Shown: positions 33,270 through 43,854 of the stretch, one piece after another
How positions within the stretch are numbered: position 1 is the stretch's first letter
How the letters are laid out: every line of letters begins with the position of its first letter
Origin: Toxorhynchites rutilus septentrionalis
Lineage: Eukaryota > Arthropoda > Insecta > Diptera > Culicidae
Reading direction: 5' to 3'
NCBI RefSeq assembly: GCF_029784135.1
Contig: NC_073744.1
Coordinates: 80,331,935 to 80,395,934, forward strand
Length of the DNA: 64,000 bases
Notes under the pieces: model-generated
Told to the model about the DNA's origin: nothing
The model's input: the letters and a program-made list of their open reading frames with translations, nothing else
Database searches by the model: none
Program-made: the position numbers and the translations under genes

Positions 33270-33620
33270 GTTTTTATTATTGAAGCTACATAAAATCACA
33301 ATTTTCATTATCATATGACCAATTTAAATTACGAACGATTTTTCAAAAGGGTGTACTCAAAATTATTGTTCTTTCTTTCGAAAAATCGTGACTCAAAATC
33401 CAAATGTCCAAATTAAAATGTAAAGTTTGACAAACTTTTTGGAAATTCAATCGACTGTTTTGAGATATCAAAGATTTTAATATTAAATTGTTAATAATTT
33501 GAAATGTTATTTTTCCTAAATAATTCATTAATTTTCCTTCAACTCTGTTTTAATCAGACATCTGGACTTAGAGTTACTATTTGTTTAGAGTTACCAAGTT
33601 TTAAAAAAGAGCCCTTTCAA
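33270..33620 (+). repeat. Dispersed repeat, family C, copy 3
   Basis: It is homologous to 18405-18730, in the same order and orientation, with many substitutions and small gaps. Landmarks are GAAGCTACATAAAATCACA, CAATCGACTGTTTTGAGA and TTTTAATCAGACATCTGG. Confidence 0.7.
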
Positions 33621-33624
33621 AATG

Positions 33625-36600
33625 ACAAATATTCAATTGATTAAATTGATTAAAATGGAAAACTAATTGGAAATACATTCAAATTATCCATTGGCGTACG
33701 AGGGATCTGCGTACGCGCCAAAACCAAACGATATTTACACTGGAGAACAAACTTAAGACACTTTACATAATTATCATTAACGTTTTAATCAGAGTGAATA
33801 AGTTTTTTCAATACGTCGAAAAGGAACAGAATGGCAAAAAATAAATGACTTTATCACTTCGGTGCAATAATGTTTACACCATAAATTTCAACGACAGTCG
33901 CTTCGATATCGCGTGCCTCCACATGGCTCTGGCCAGCAACAATTCACGATTTTACGGTAGCTTAATTTATTAATCAAATAAGAGTTGAAAGGAAGCGCGA
34001 ACATGCAAGTGTAGAGAAATCGATTTCGTCGGCTTGTTTTGGATGTTTTTTCTCTCTCTTTATTTATCTCGTTTCATGTTGTTTCAGTCTCTATTCGCTC
34101 GATCATATTAAGTTTCTGTTATTGCCGACATATTCCTGCGGCGATAGTCAGCGACATCCAGCCGGGCACACATACAAACACACACATACACGGGCAGAGA
34201 CAGAACGGCAGACCTTTTGGTATAGTATTTTTTTTCTCCTTGCTGTCACAGATCCGAAGAGCTGGCAGTAATTCTGCTTTATTTCGCTTGAATTTAATTT
34301 ATTTCCCCGCTGCGTTGGGTCTCCATCTGGGTGCATGAGAGGGGCGGTCGACCGCTTTCAGAGCCATTGCATCGGAAGGGAGACCGTCTCCGTGGTCATG
34401 CATTTTTCTATGTAGGGTCTGCTAGGCAGCGCGTTGCGGCCGCTGTGAATAGGCTCAGCAATACAGAAAAATCAATTTTCCGCACGAGATCTTGCTGAGA
34501 AAACTAGACTGCAAGAAGGTTGGTTCGCCAGTCTTGGACTCTGTGTTCGCTGGTGCGGCACTAAAGAGGCTCCTGGGCTCTGGAGTGGAGTGTTGTCGAT
34601 ATTGTCGGTCGCGGCAGCCGCCGAACACGCTTAATAGGTAATAAATTAACTGTGCTTACGAGAGTCCACTGCCGTTGTTTAACGAGTTATTTATTAACTA
34701 CATTATCATCATAAAGTTAATTGATTACAACAGCTATCGGAGACGATTTATCCCGAGCCGGGCCGGAATGATGCCGGTACCTCTGTGTGTACTCTCCCCG
34801 AGGGGAAAAGGGGATTACGATAGGGTCGTTCAACTCTGGAGAAATCTAGAGTGATCACATTCTCCTTTCATTTCATAGTTTCCGACAGACAGAATCGCAA
34901 CAATTCAATGGTACATGACAATCCGCAGAACAATAAAAACAAGCTCTTGTTATAACGTACAACCTATAATGGTCCTCACAATTGAAAAAAGCGTTGGCCG
35001 AGATATCTCCTCATACGACCAAACCGAAGATTGTTTCCCTCCTTCTCCCTCGGGATCCCCCCTCAAATGACATATCCGACATATCTGGTGTCCATGACCT
35101 AGCGTAAAGTCAGCTATTACCTCCGAATGGGAAGAAAGTACACAAAAAAGGACAATCGTGAGCGAGACACAATCACGTGTATGTGTTGTTGTTCTCTTTG
35201 TCTAGTTCTCTGTTTCAGCTTCTTCCCGCCACCGCATCACTTTCCACCATTGTTATTATTATCGGCCACTAATGTTTTTCACATTTGGCACCATTTGCTT
35301 CATCTGGACCGAGTTACTGCTGCTGCTGCTGCCGAGGCACACAACTCATTGCCATCCTTTTGCGTTCGGCTCAATTTTCCGCCGCCCCCTCATTCAGCCA
35401 TGGGACCGTTTGTATTGCTCCGTTTGAAAGCAACAGAAAAAAAAGTTCCGCTCCGAACGAAATGAACGAAATGCGATTCTGTTTAATGCAATAAATGGCA
35501 ACTAAACATACGAGTCTCGACCGAGTGGCATATCATTTATTTCGCAAGGCAAAAGTGAGTCCAATTGTAGCCTGGTAGGTTTAGTTTAGTCTGATCTGTT
35601 GGGCCAAGGTTGCATGTGATTTAGGTGCGTTCTTCTGGTGAAGGACTTTGGATTGTTTTGGAAGCGCTCGATCGAGGAGAAACATCTTAGTTGGTCTACT
35701 GACAACACTATAATTATACATCAACATTTCAGAACTTTAAAACTTTTCCGTGTGTCATTCGGGTCCTTTCGGGGCCGGACCACATGGTGGAACATGTATC
35801 TAACTATACTCAAAAAAACGCTCCCAAAAGCAACAAACGAAACAATAAGTTGGACAAATCTTTTAAAGTGGGAGTATTGAAGCCTCAAGCAACACGACAC
35901 ATGAATTTCATGAAATCCTTAAGCACTGGTAATTTTACTCCGATTCGGGAATGTTTCTACAGCAGTTTGTAAAAATCAACCTTTTTCATCTTAATTATTT
36001 TATTAATTGTAGATGCACTGAACAACAAAGTTCACTCATCTTTAGTCTCGCAACAGACCAATTAAAAGGTCAATTAATGGGGGCTAGCCTTGACAATTAC
36101 ATCACGATTCAGTAATGAAAATCTCTTATTTGTTGCTGACATCCGACAGAACGATGGTTTCAGCCCATGCCGCTCACAGTCGATCACTCTGCACAATACA
36201 GGCACGAAAAAGTGATTCTACAGCATGACAACGCTTTACCTTACGTTGCCAAATCCATTAAAACCTACGTGGGAACATCAAAATGAAAAGTCCTACCCCA
36301 CTCGCTAAATATCCCAGTTATTGCGTCGTCCGTTTATTACTTGTTTCGCTCAGGTGAAGACAACAAAAATGGCTTGGTTCGAGGATGTCCACAAAAGATG
36401 AGGACTTTTACCCAAAAGGCATTTGCTGTCTGCCAGAAAGATGGGAAATAGTTCTAGCTAGTGATGGCAAATATTTTGAATGATTCATTTGTAACCTTTT
36501 TTTTGCAATATAGCTGCATTTTCACAAAAAAAAAGTTGATGGGTCTGGGTACGGACAGGACCTTGACATAGGACAGTGATTGTGTGTAGTAATTGCATTT

Positions 36601-37480
36601 GAATTGAGTTTTTTCATTGCGTCTTTAAAACTTTCCAAAATTTGTGAGTGAGTGGTAGGCTCTTGATCTTTTGTTTGGTCATGGCTTTCACATTATGTCA
36701 TTATGGTCATGGCTCTGGTATCATACAGATGGATACTTGAATGATTTCTGTATTGAGGTAAACATGCTGAAATATCTTTTTTTCGCGTTTGTACTTCATT
36801 TTTAGTCCTTTATTGCGATATCCGAGGTGACTTAACCATACTATTTCGCGGATGATTAGGGTTCTATTGTAATAATTTGCCTTCCCATTAATTTTCCCCA
36901 CTCTCTCTTCTTTCCCCACTTTTTTTCTTTATTTGAATGACATTCGTTCGATCTAGGTAGCGCATTTGTCCCTTCTACAAAGTCTTCCAAATACTTGCGA
37001 TCGAAACGATATGCAGAATATCGATAAAGACTCCAGGGAGATCCAAAACCAGGAATTTACTGGCTTCACTGCAAATGAACGCCTTTCTGCGTTTTTTCTT
37101 GTGGTGTAAAATGTTATCACTAAAAAGGTGAGAATAATTTTACTTTCCCTAATGAATGAAAATTAAAAGGGCTGTGAAAAAGTAAAAATATTACTTATTG
37201 ACACTGTTACTGTATATTTTTATTGCTAAATAAAATTAAGAAAAAAGAAAAATCGGTTCTTCCAATTTTTTTCTGTTTTTTTAATTATTTCGAAAATTTA
37301 GTTTTCATATCTGTGCTGGAGCGATTCACGGTCGACGTAATTTTCCTGAATCACCGGACTTCACATATGCTTGGAATTCTCAAAATCAATAAATTTTCCA
37401 TTACCAGACACAGTTTAATGTAGAAATTATTTTATTCGCAACTAGGCAAGCAGTATTTCGCAAGTTATTATTAAGTTTCA
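33625..37480. other. Low-copy sequence without a recognisable gene
   Basis: A GC-richer patch at about 34330-34640 and a TGC trinucleotide run at 35322-35334 stand out against AT-rich surroundings. A candidate splice donor (AATAGGTAATAA, 34632-34643) ends the GC-rich patch. I cannot support an exon, since no domain or conserved frame is visible. This part could be intron or 5' non-coding exon of a host gene. Confidence 0.45.
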
Positions 37481-37529
37481 CTATTTTTTTCCATTAAATT
37501 CAAACAGAGCCTATTTAAGTGGAAGTGCT

Positions 37530-37560
37530 TTGGGATGTTTGACGTAGGACTACGTCTAAC
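37530..37560. repeat. Family A palindromic core
   Basis: GACGTAGGACTACGTC is a near-palindrome (6-bp arms, 4-base centre). The same core occurs at about 8550, 40126, 52389 and, in altered form, at 32351. Confidence 0.6.
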
Positions 37561-37600
37561 CGGAATATATGAGTGATAAAATGAAAATCTAAACACTAAA

Positions 37601-37947
37601 CACGAGGGCAGTCCGATGAGTACTTAGCCTACAAATAAAAACATTTTTTTTTTTTTTGAAAAATGGTGATTTATTTCTCAACATAGTCTCCTTCAAGCTC
37701 GATACACTTGACCCAGCGATGCTCCAACTTCTTTAATCCATCTGAAAAATACGTTTTCTCGAGGTCTGCAAAGTAGACCTCCGTGGCGGCGATGACCTCC
37801 TCATTCGACTCAAATTTCTTGAGCATTTTTTGATAGATCGCAAACATGTTTGCATCAATGGATAGAAAATATTTCTTGGCAGCTATCACAATGAATAATA
37901 CTTTGTTTTTCTTGAGATAAACAATCGAGTAGTTGTGAAATGTCAAG
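37601..37947 (-). pseudogene. mariner 3' end fragment (second mariner family)
   Basis: The minus strand encodes a mariner C-terminus (KFESNEEVIAATEVYFAD, YFSDGLKKLEHRWVKCIEL, ending GDYVEK), followed by an outer terminal-repeat-like sequence (CACGAGGGCAGTCC at 37601). It differs from the DD34D family at 2120 and 60799. Everything upstream of these 90 residues is lost. The preceding residues may already be non-mariner sequence. Confidence 0.75.
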
Positions 37948-37959
37948 CATTATCCAAAA

Positions 37960-38240
37960 GCTTGAAAAGTCACGGTTTGATTGGTCCAATTCACCGACCA
38001 AAAGGAGCAACCATAGTAACAGCGGAATACGGTTTTCCCATTAAGACTTCAAAACCAAGGGGAAATCGGCATTCCAAATACTTGCAAGTCCGTGGCACTT
38101 CTGTTTCTTATGCATATGTGCATAACGGAATGAAGGTGTTTCCCTAACACGGACTTCAAAGCCAATTAGTCTGAGTAAATCGGCCAACAAATGATTACTA
38201 AGTCAAAGATAATCCTACGTCAACCTTGCGATTATGTTAT
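37960..38240. repeat. Dispersed repeat, family B, divergent copy
   Basis: It shares TTGATTGGTC, CTTCAAAACCAAG, GGGGAAATCGGCATTCCAAA, TTTCCCTAACACGGACTTCAAA and ATCCTACGTCAAC with 14875-15345, in the same order but with a single tandem unit. Confidence 0.6.
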
Positions 38241-38525
38241 ATATATAACCCTGGATCATGCGGATAGAAACAAATTGGTAGTCAAAAGGATCCAATAGGA
38301 ATGTCAAAAGAGTTCCAACAATCAGAATGGGAAAAAGTGTTACTTCTCTTATAATAATCCACTACATAGAGAAGGAATGGTTATTAAAGGTGAAAATAAT
38401 GGAATTAATAAAAATGAACGATTTACATTTTTTCATCAATTAATGCTAGCGTTTCACATCATAAGGGTCCCACTGACATTTTGGCAGATACTGAAATTTC
38501 AGTATTATTGACTTCTAAACATATA

Positions 38526-39791
38526 CAGGGTTTTCCAACTTTAAATTCCGAAAGTAAATTGAAATAAAACACACTTAGAATTCGAATTTCGACGAAACTT
38601 TTATTTCAAATTAAAGTTTGGTTTATGCCATTATGTGTGAAATACAACATCATTCAAATGTCCACCTAGGGCTTCCTCGCACACCTTGATCCGGAACAGG
38701 TAATTTTCGATGACTTTTCGGCACATATGGGGCGGTATCTCGGTCATAACTTCACGAATGTTGTCTTTCAAATGTTCAAGAGTTTGCATAGACACGGTCT
38801 TTCGCATAACCCCACAAAAAAAAGTCTAGCGGGTTCAAATCGCATGATCTGGACGGCCAATTGACATCACCAAAACGCGAAATTATGCGTCCCTCAAATT
38901 TCGTTCGCAATATGGCCATGTTCGGTCGTGTTGTGTGGCACGTGGCGCCGTCCTGCTGAAACCACATGTCATCCGTATCCATATCTTCAATTTGTGGCAA
39001 AAAAAAATCGGTTAACATGCGGCCATAGCGCTCACCATTCATAGTTACCGTCTCGCCGTCCCCATTTTCAAAGAAATACAGCCCGATGACTCCACCAGAC
39101 CATAATGCGCACCAAACAGTGACTTTTGGCGGATGCAATGGCCTCTCAACAATCACGTGTGGATTTTCTGAGCCTCATATACGGAAATTTTGAGTGTTCA
39201 CATAGCCACCGAGCTCGAAATGTGCCTCATCGCTGAAGAAAATTTGATGCGAAAATTCATCATTTTGCTGCTGTTGTTCGTTCACCCAATCGACGTATGC
39301 CCGACGCATTCCATGGTCACCACGCTCTAATTTTTGTACCAGTTGGACTTTATATGGATGTAGGTGCAAGTCCAAATGCAAAATTCGCCACAATGATGTG
39401 TTTGACAAGCCCAATTGCTGAGCACGCCGTGGAATCGAAACATTCGAGTCATCCTCCACACTGGCAGCAACAGCAGCAATATTTTCTGCCGACCGCACAT
39501 TACGTCGATGCACAGGTTTCACAATATCCGCTACGGATCCAGTTTGTTCGAATTTACGCACTACATTAGCGATTGTGTGCTCTGTAGGCCGTCCATGACG
39601 ACCAAAATCCGTCCGTAATGCTCGAAAAACATTTGCCGGTTTTTCATCATTTTTATAGTATAATTTAACAAAATTAACACGTTGTACGATGCTAAAACGA
39701 TCCATATTGTAAAATGGCAGACATTCAACTAACGATATGACGCTTTGGTTGACAGCTGTATACTTTCGGAAGCCCGAAATGGAAAACCCTG
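38526..39791 (-). mobile_element. DD41D IS630-Tc1-mariner element, copy 2, uninterrupted
   Basis: The 1266-bp element lies between TA dinucleotides (38524-38525 and 39792-39793). The termini CAGGGTTTTCCA and TGGAAAACCCTG begin imperfect inverted repeats of about 30 bp that both reach CCGAAAGT. It is very similar to copy 1 along its length. Transposase reads on the minus strand. Confidence 0.93.
38631..39705 (-). pseudogene. DD41D transposase, copy 2
   Basis: The order matches copy 1: MDRFSIVQRVNFVKLYY, the two helix-turn-helix regions, FFSDEAHFELGG (first Asp), FQQDGATCHTTRP (second) and SCDLNPLDFFLWGYAKDR (third, 41 residues later). Only two lesions are obvious. One is TGG to TGA at about 39172-39174 (a premature stop after NTQNFRI). 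The other is an 11-base deletion after VYANS near 38786, probably between short GTTTGC repeats, which shifts the last 50 or so codons. The product would be nuclear and cut at the element ends. Confidence 0.9.
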
Positions 39792-40084
39792 TATAAACTT
39801 AATTATAATTCAATTTTACTTCTTGCCAGATGTTAGGTGTTTATTATTTCGAACGATAGAACGATTATATAATTTGAGCATTTTTCCTTCATTAAAACAA
39901 CTAAAAAATACGAATTACACAATTTACAAGATTTATTTCAATTCTGATTCGGTCAAAAAGGTAAATAAACAAAGCACGAGTCACGAAAAAATATCTGATA
40001 GCTTGCGGAAAAATGTCAGCATGAGGAAAAAAGGTGCAAGAAATATTTTTTTTTCAAGCTAAATGCACTTGAAAAATGAATTTC

Positions 40085-40136
40085 ATCGACTACGCATGAC
40101 CCAGATATAACCCATCCATTTTTTTACGTAGGACTA
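40085..40136. repeat. Family A, left part, interrupted by the Tc1-like element
   Basis: ATAACCCATCCATTTTTTTACGTAGGAC-type sequence ends at the TA (40135-40136) where the Tc1-like element starts. The family A sequence resumes at 43523 with TACACTTTTCAGTAAGGG. Confidence 0.6.
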
Positions 40137-40430
40137 TAGTGTTGGGCTTAAAAAAGCCCCTCTTGGATGTTTAGGAACTTTTCTCAATTTCTGGACTACC
40201 TTGTCAAAAACTACTACCGTGATTTTATAGAATCGCTTGTTAACTATCGCTCTCTCAAGTTATTAAAAGTTTTGCCATTTCCGTTAGATTTTGTTTTTCT
40301 CTCTTATAGGACTTCTTTAATGTGCGCAAATATACGTTGACAAAAATAAAAGCCCACCCTAAAAAAATATTAAAATCACTCAAAACCATTGAGTAACTCC
40401 TCAATTCTTCATGTTATGACAGTTATAGCT
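40137..40430 (+). repeat. Left ~295-bp terminal inverted repeat, Tc1-like element
   Basis: Aligned by eye to the reverse complement of 43224-43522, shared blocks include CTTTTCTCAATTTCTGGACTA, GACTTCTTTAA, GACAAAAATAAAAGC and GTTATGACAG. An outer and an inner site are alike (CTTAAAAAAGCCCCTC and AAATAAAAGCCCACCCT), the IR/DR layout in which transposase binds two direct repeats in each arm. Many substitutions show age. Confidence 0.75.
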
Positions 40431-40640
40431 ATTGTTAATAAGTAATATTAAAGCATTATAAACAAAGTGATGTCCACATTATATCAAAACAGCATTAGAA
40501 AACGAGTTTTCTCAATTTCATGAGTCTTTATTACAAAAACAGCATTTTTCATTGCATTTTCATCATAGTTAACTGGATTCAATTCATAGAACCTCAACCA
40601 AACATTTTATTTCAATGGCACCCAAAATAGAAATAAAAAA

Positions 40641-40925
40641 CAGGTTCTTCTTCTTCTTAAATGGCACCAACGTTCCTAGAGGAACTTCGCCGTCTCAACG
40701 TAATATTTACTTGCGTCATTTTTACTAGTACTTAGTTGAGATTTCTATGCCAAATAACACGCCTTGAATGCATTCTGAGTGGCAAGCTCTAGAATACGCG
40801 TGACCACAGTGCAAGTCGGAGGAAAGTTCTTTTTACGAAAAATTCCCCCGACCAGAACGGGAATCGAACCCGAACCCCCGGCATGTTATGTTTTGACGCA
40901 AACCACTCGGCCACGGGAGCACACA
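40641..40925 (-). mobile_element. Feilai-like tRNA-derived SINE, near full length
   Basis: Read on the minus strand from 40925: an A box (TGGCCGAGTGG) and a B box (GGTTCGATTCCC), a tRNA-unrelated body and a 3' end in AAGAAGAAGAAG (plus-strand TTCTTCTTCTTCTT at 40646-40660). This is the organisation of the Feilai SINEs of Aedes-type mosquitoes. RNA polymerase III would transcribe it and LINE machinery mobilise it. It lies in the 3' untranslated part of the Tc1-like element. Confidence 0.85.
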
Positions 40926-40979
40926 GGTATAGAAGCCCGAGTTCGAGAAATAACAAATCACACAATTTAAGCAAAAAAG

Positions 40980-41228
40980 TTAAAAGCACCAGTATTTAGT
41001 GTGACCTCCTGAAGCTTCAATGACCTTTTGAAGTCGTTTGGACATACTATCGACCAAGTTTTGAAGGTGCTGAGGGTCGATTTCGTTCCACGCCTTCTCG
41101 GGAGCCGGGAATTTGCTATCCTTATTAGTGACACCATCTTTCACCACTTTGTTGTCGAGAATGGCCCGCCTATTCTCAATCGGGTTGAAATCAGGACTTT
41201 GTAGGGGCCATTCAAAGAGTTTTTTCAT
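40980..41228 (-). pseudogene. Tc1-like transposase, C-terminal part
   Basis: The frame gives FEWPLQSPDFNPIEN with the third catalytic residue (Glu in PIEN, as in DD34E transposases), RAILDNKV, then a tail (LQNLVDSMSKRLQKVIEASGGHTKYW) standard for Tc1 proteins. It is truncated upstream at 41228 by the LINE 3' end. Confidence 0.88.
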
Positions 41229-42500
41229 CCAAAATATATATTTTCATTAAGGCTCATATGGCGTCAGCCTGACAGGACCGGGAGTTCAATAGCGACAATG
41301 TTTGCCTTAAGACTACGTTAGTAATATGTAACAGATTACTCGCGGTTGGCTCGAGGTTAGTATTACATTGTATTTTCTTATTTGGGATGATGCAGTCTCC
41401 AACGCTATGTACGTGTGGTCGGCACGGGATACTTCCTAATGGGGTGCAACTGACCATTAATCAGCGATTCCCCCTAGTCTGTGCCCCATATCATTCGTGG
41501 TGCGACTCTTTTGACTCGAGGAATCCAGGGAAGAATGGTCACTGGCCGGCACAATTCTCAACTCTAGTAGAGTTGTCATGAGCGGTACAACCTTTGGCTC
41601 TTGTTGAATGTTCAGTGGACTGCACAACCTTTGTATCTGTAAAGAGTGTGTGTATGTATTGCCGCGACTAAGTAAAAGTTTATCGATCGGATAGGAGGGA
41701 TATGATACAGGGATACAACGGAGGAAACATCATTAAACGTTGACATTGGCGTTTCTGATGAACAGGCATAGATGAAGCAGAAGATCAGGATCACGACTAC
41801 CTAAGATATTCCGGACGGGGATATCTGATTGTCTGCCTAGTGCCCTCAATGCTCTGGAAAACTGAAAGCGAGCGGCATGGAACCGGATACACGACCAAAC
41901 AATATGCTCGATGTCGTGGTAGCCATCGCCACAATCACAAAGATTGTTTGCGGCGAGCCCAATGCGATAAAGATGCGCGTTTAGGTTGTAGTGATTGGAC
42001 ATAAGCCGAGATATCACGCGAATGAAATCACGACCTACATCCAGTCTTCCATGTTTCACATCAAACTCTGTGTACGAGACGAACAATGTTCACGCAGCTC
42101 GGGCAGTTTTGTGTTTGTAGACAAACATGAGAAAAATATTCCTAAAAAGCTTCTTCCTATTCAGAGAATGTTTTCTTTTCACGGAAAATCTCGACGTTTC
42201 ATGCAATTTTAAGACATTTGGCATCAGAACATTTTTTTCGAAAACCACGATGGGTGATTTTTCGGTTTTTAAAAAACTCAAACTTTGACCGCTTTGCGCC
42301 TCTCTCTCTTAAGTCCGATTGAGCTGAAATTCGGCATAGGGTGTTTTTTCGACGTGTTTGTATTTTGTATAGGGGTTTTTTTTTAATTTTAGGGTCGATT
42401 TTTACCCATACTCTCATTGGCACCCTAATGAGCGTTTATCAGCTTTCATTGAGCGGATTGCCTCTATTGAGCTGAGATTGTCTGAAAAAAATAAATAATG
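41228..42500 (-). mobile_element. I/LOA-type RNase H LINE copy with a replaced middle
   Basis: The 3' UTR (41228-41730) and the C-terminal Cys/His region (41733-42043: LISRLMSNHYNL-type block, CDCGDGYHDIEHIVWSC) match 28649-29480 closely. After 42043 the match stops and family D sequence follows to 42424. LINE sequence then returns for about 75 bases (42425-42500, RNase H block SSIEAIRSMK), corresponding to 29768-29845. About 300 bases of LINE are absent at the place where family D sits. Confidence 0.83.
42100..42424. repeat. Dispersed repeat, family D, copy 2
   Basis: It shares ordered landmarks with 12360-12600: GACATTTGGCATCA, CTCAAACTTTGACCGC, AAGTCCGATTGAGCT and CATTGGCACCCTAA. It interrupts the RNase H LINE and ends exactly where LINE sequence resumes (ATGAGCGTTTATC). 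Confidence 0.65.
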
Positions 42501-42509
42501 GAAATGATA

Positions 42510-43089
42510 GGAAATAGACTGTGGTCTTCTTAGCAGCATGCTTCGAGTAGTTATCCTGTTGGAGAACGAAACTGTTTCGTGAGCCAGTTTTCCGAGGCGA
42601 TCTCTTTCGCGCCGCTTCTTGTTGAAAGGTTCAAATTTCGATTCGTCAGTCCAAAGTACATTTTTCCAAAAGTCTTTGGGTTTGTTAACATGTTTCCGGG
42701 CAAATTCCAACCATTTCAGTTTATTTTTATTTTGCTGATAAACGAACATTTTTTGTGAATCTGCTCTTGCGTCCAGGTTCAGCTAGGCCGCGGCGAACGG
42801 TTCTGGCCGATACAGCCAATGAGAGGTTTTCCTGAACGATTTTGACTGAACTTGATACTTCTGGAGATTTCGTCACTTCCCGGATGATCCGTTGATCCAT
42901 CCGGCTATCGGTCTTCCGACGATTACCTCTTCCGGATCTGTCAGCAAACGAACCGTAAGCTTTGTACTTGTGCACAATTTCACGGACTGCTCCCCGGCTT
43001 ATTCCGAAACTCTATGCAATCTTCCGCTGTGAAATCAGCTACAAATTATTCTGAATAACAAGATTTCGGACTTGTATGCTGATTTTCAT
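42510..43089 (-). pseudogene. Tc1-like transposase, N-terminal part
   Basis: From ATG at 43089: a helix-turn-helix start (MKISIQVRNLVIQNN, ISRGAVREIVHKYKAYGS), the GRPR-like link (SGRGNRRKTD), a second HTH (VSARTVRRGLAE), then KLKWLEFARKHVNKPKDFW and WTDESKF, the first catalytic Asp. Stops occur in the first 30 codons, with a frameshift near 42730. After WTDESKFEPF the sequence no longer follows a Tc1 protein and then enters LINE-derived DNA. Confidence 0.85.
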
Positions 43090-43223
43090 TCGAACTATTT
43101 TGATTTTGTTGAAAACTCTTCGTGTAGACATCAACAATCGACTTTTATGTATCAACAGAAACAACACTTTGTTTATATCGCGTCAACCAAATCACCGAAA
43201 GATTATAAATTATATCGCACAGC

Positions 43224-43522
43224 CCTAGCTGTCATAACATATGGAAACGAGGGGTTGCTCAAAGGGTTTGAATGATTTTGAAATTATTTTGTGGGGGTGT
43301 GCTTTTATTTCTGTCATCTCATTTTTGCACACTTTAAAGAAGTCATATTAGAAAGTAAACAAAATGTTACAAAAATAACAAAACTTGTTAATTACTTAAA
43401 AGAGTAATAGTTAATATACAATTCTATGAAATTCCAGTAATAGTATTCGATGAAATAGTCCAGAAATTCAGAAAAGTTTTTAAATATGCAATGCAAGGTG
43501 GGCCTTTTTATGCCTATCACTG
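43224..43522 (-). repeat. Right ~295-bp terminal inverted repeat, Tc1-like element
   Basis: This is the reverse-complement partner of 40137-40430. The outer end CAGTGATAGGCATAAAAAGG (minus strand, from 43522) follows the TA at 43523-43524. The inner site GACAGAAATAAAAGCACAC lies near 43300. Confidence 0.75.
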
Positions 43523-43850
43523 TACACTTTTCAGTAAGGGTGGCAAATTGGGAAACAGGTCACTGTTTTATAAAATAATGTTAACGTTAATAACTATTTG
43601 TGCCTCGAATGATGATTTTAATGATTGGTATCGAAATCGAATCGGACATCTAAGACTTGTATGTTATAGCTTTAACACCAAGAAGATAAATAACACTTAC
43701 GATGCTCATTATTCTCGAGCTCGTAGTATTGTTATCGTGAGGGAAAGAATTAAAATCGTAGTCTTACATCAAAAATGCGGTCGTATCCTAGACACAACTC
43801 CTTACACTTTTTTCATGTTTCTATTCGAGCTTTTTTTTAACGGCGTCCCT
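43523..43850. repeat. Dispersed repeat, family A, right part
   Basis: It has CAGTAAGGGTGGCAAAT, AACGTTAATAACTATTT, GAATGATGATTT, ATCGTAGTCTTACATCAAA and ATGCGGTCGTATCCTAGAC in the order seen at 52390-52560 and 53165-53245. Confidence 0.65.
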
Positions 43851-43854
43851 AATA

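Larger units (their letters stand above)
40137..43522 (-). mobile_element. Tc1-like element with long IR/DR termini, carrying nested insertions
   Basis: The ends are long inverted repeats (40137-40430 and 43224-43522) bounded by TA. The transposase remnants lie on the minus strand at 42510-43089 and 40980-41228. Between them sit an RNase H LINE (41228-42043 and 42425-42500) and family D sequence. A Feilai-like SINE lies between transposase and left terminus (40641-40925). The middle of the transposase (second catalytic Asp region) is missing. The element itself interrupts family A. Confidence 0.85.

Noticed and set aside
34330..34643. Candidate non-coding first exon with a splice donor
   Set aside because: The GC-rich patch and GTAATA donor-like site are suggestive only. 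No promoter motif, downstream acceptor or frame could be tied to it.
40855..40920. Possible tRNA gene with good A and B boxes
   Set aside because: It is the head of a Feilai-like SINE. The acceptor stem does not pair and the body and AAG tail of the SINE follow.
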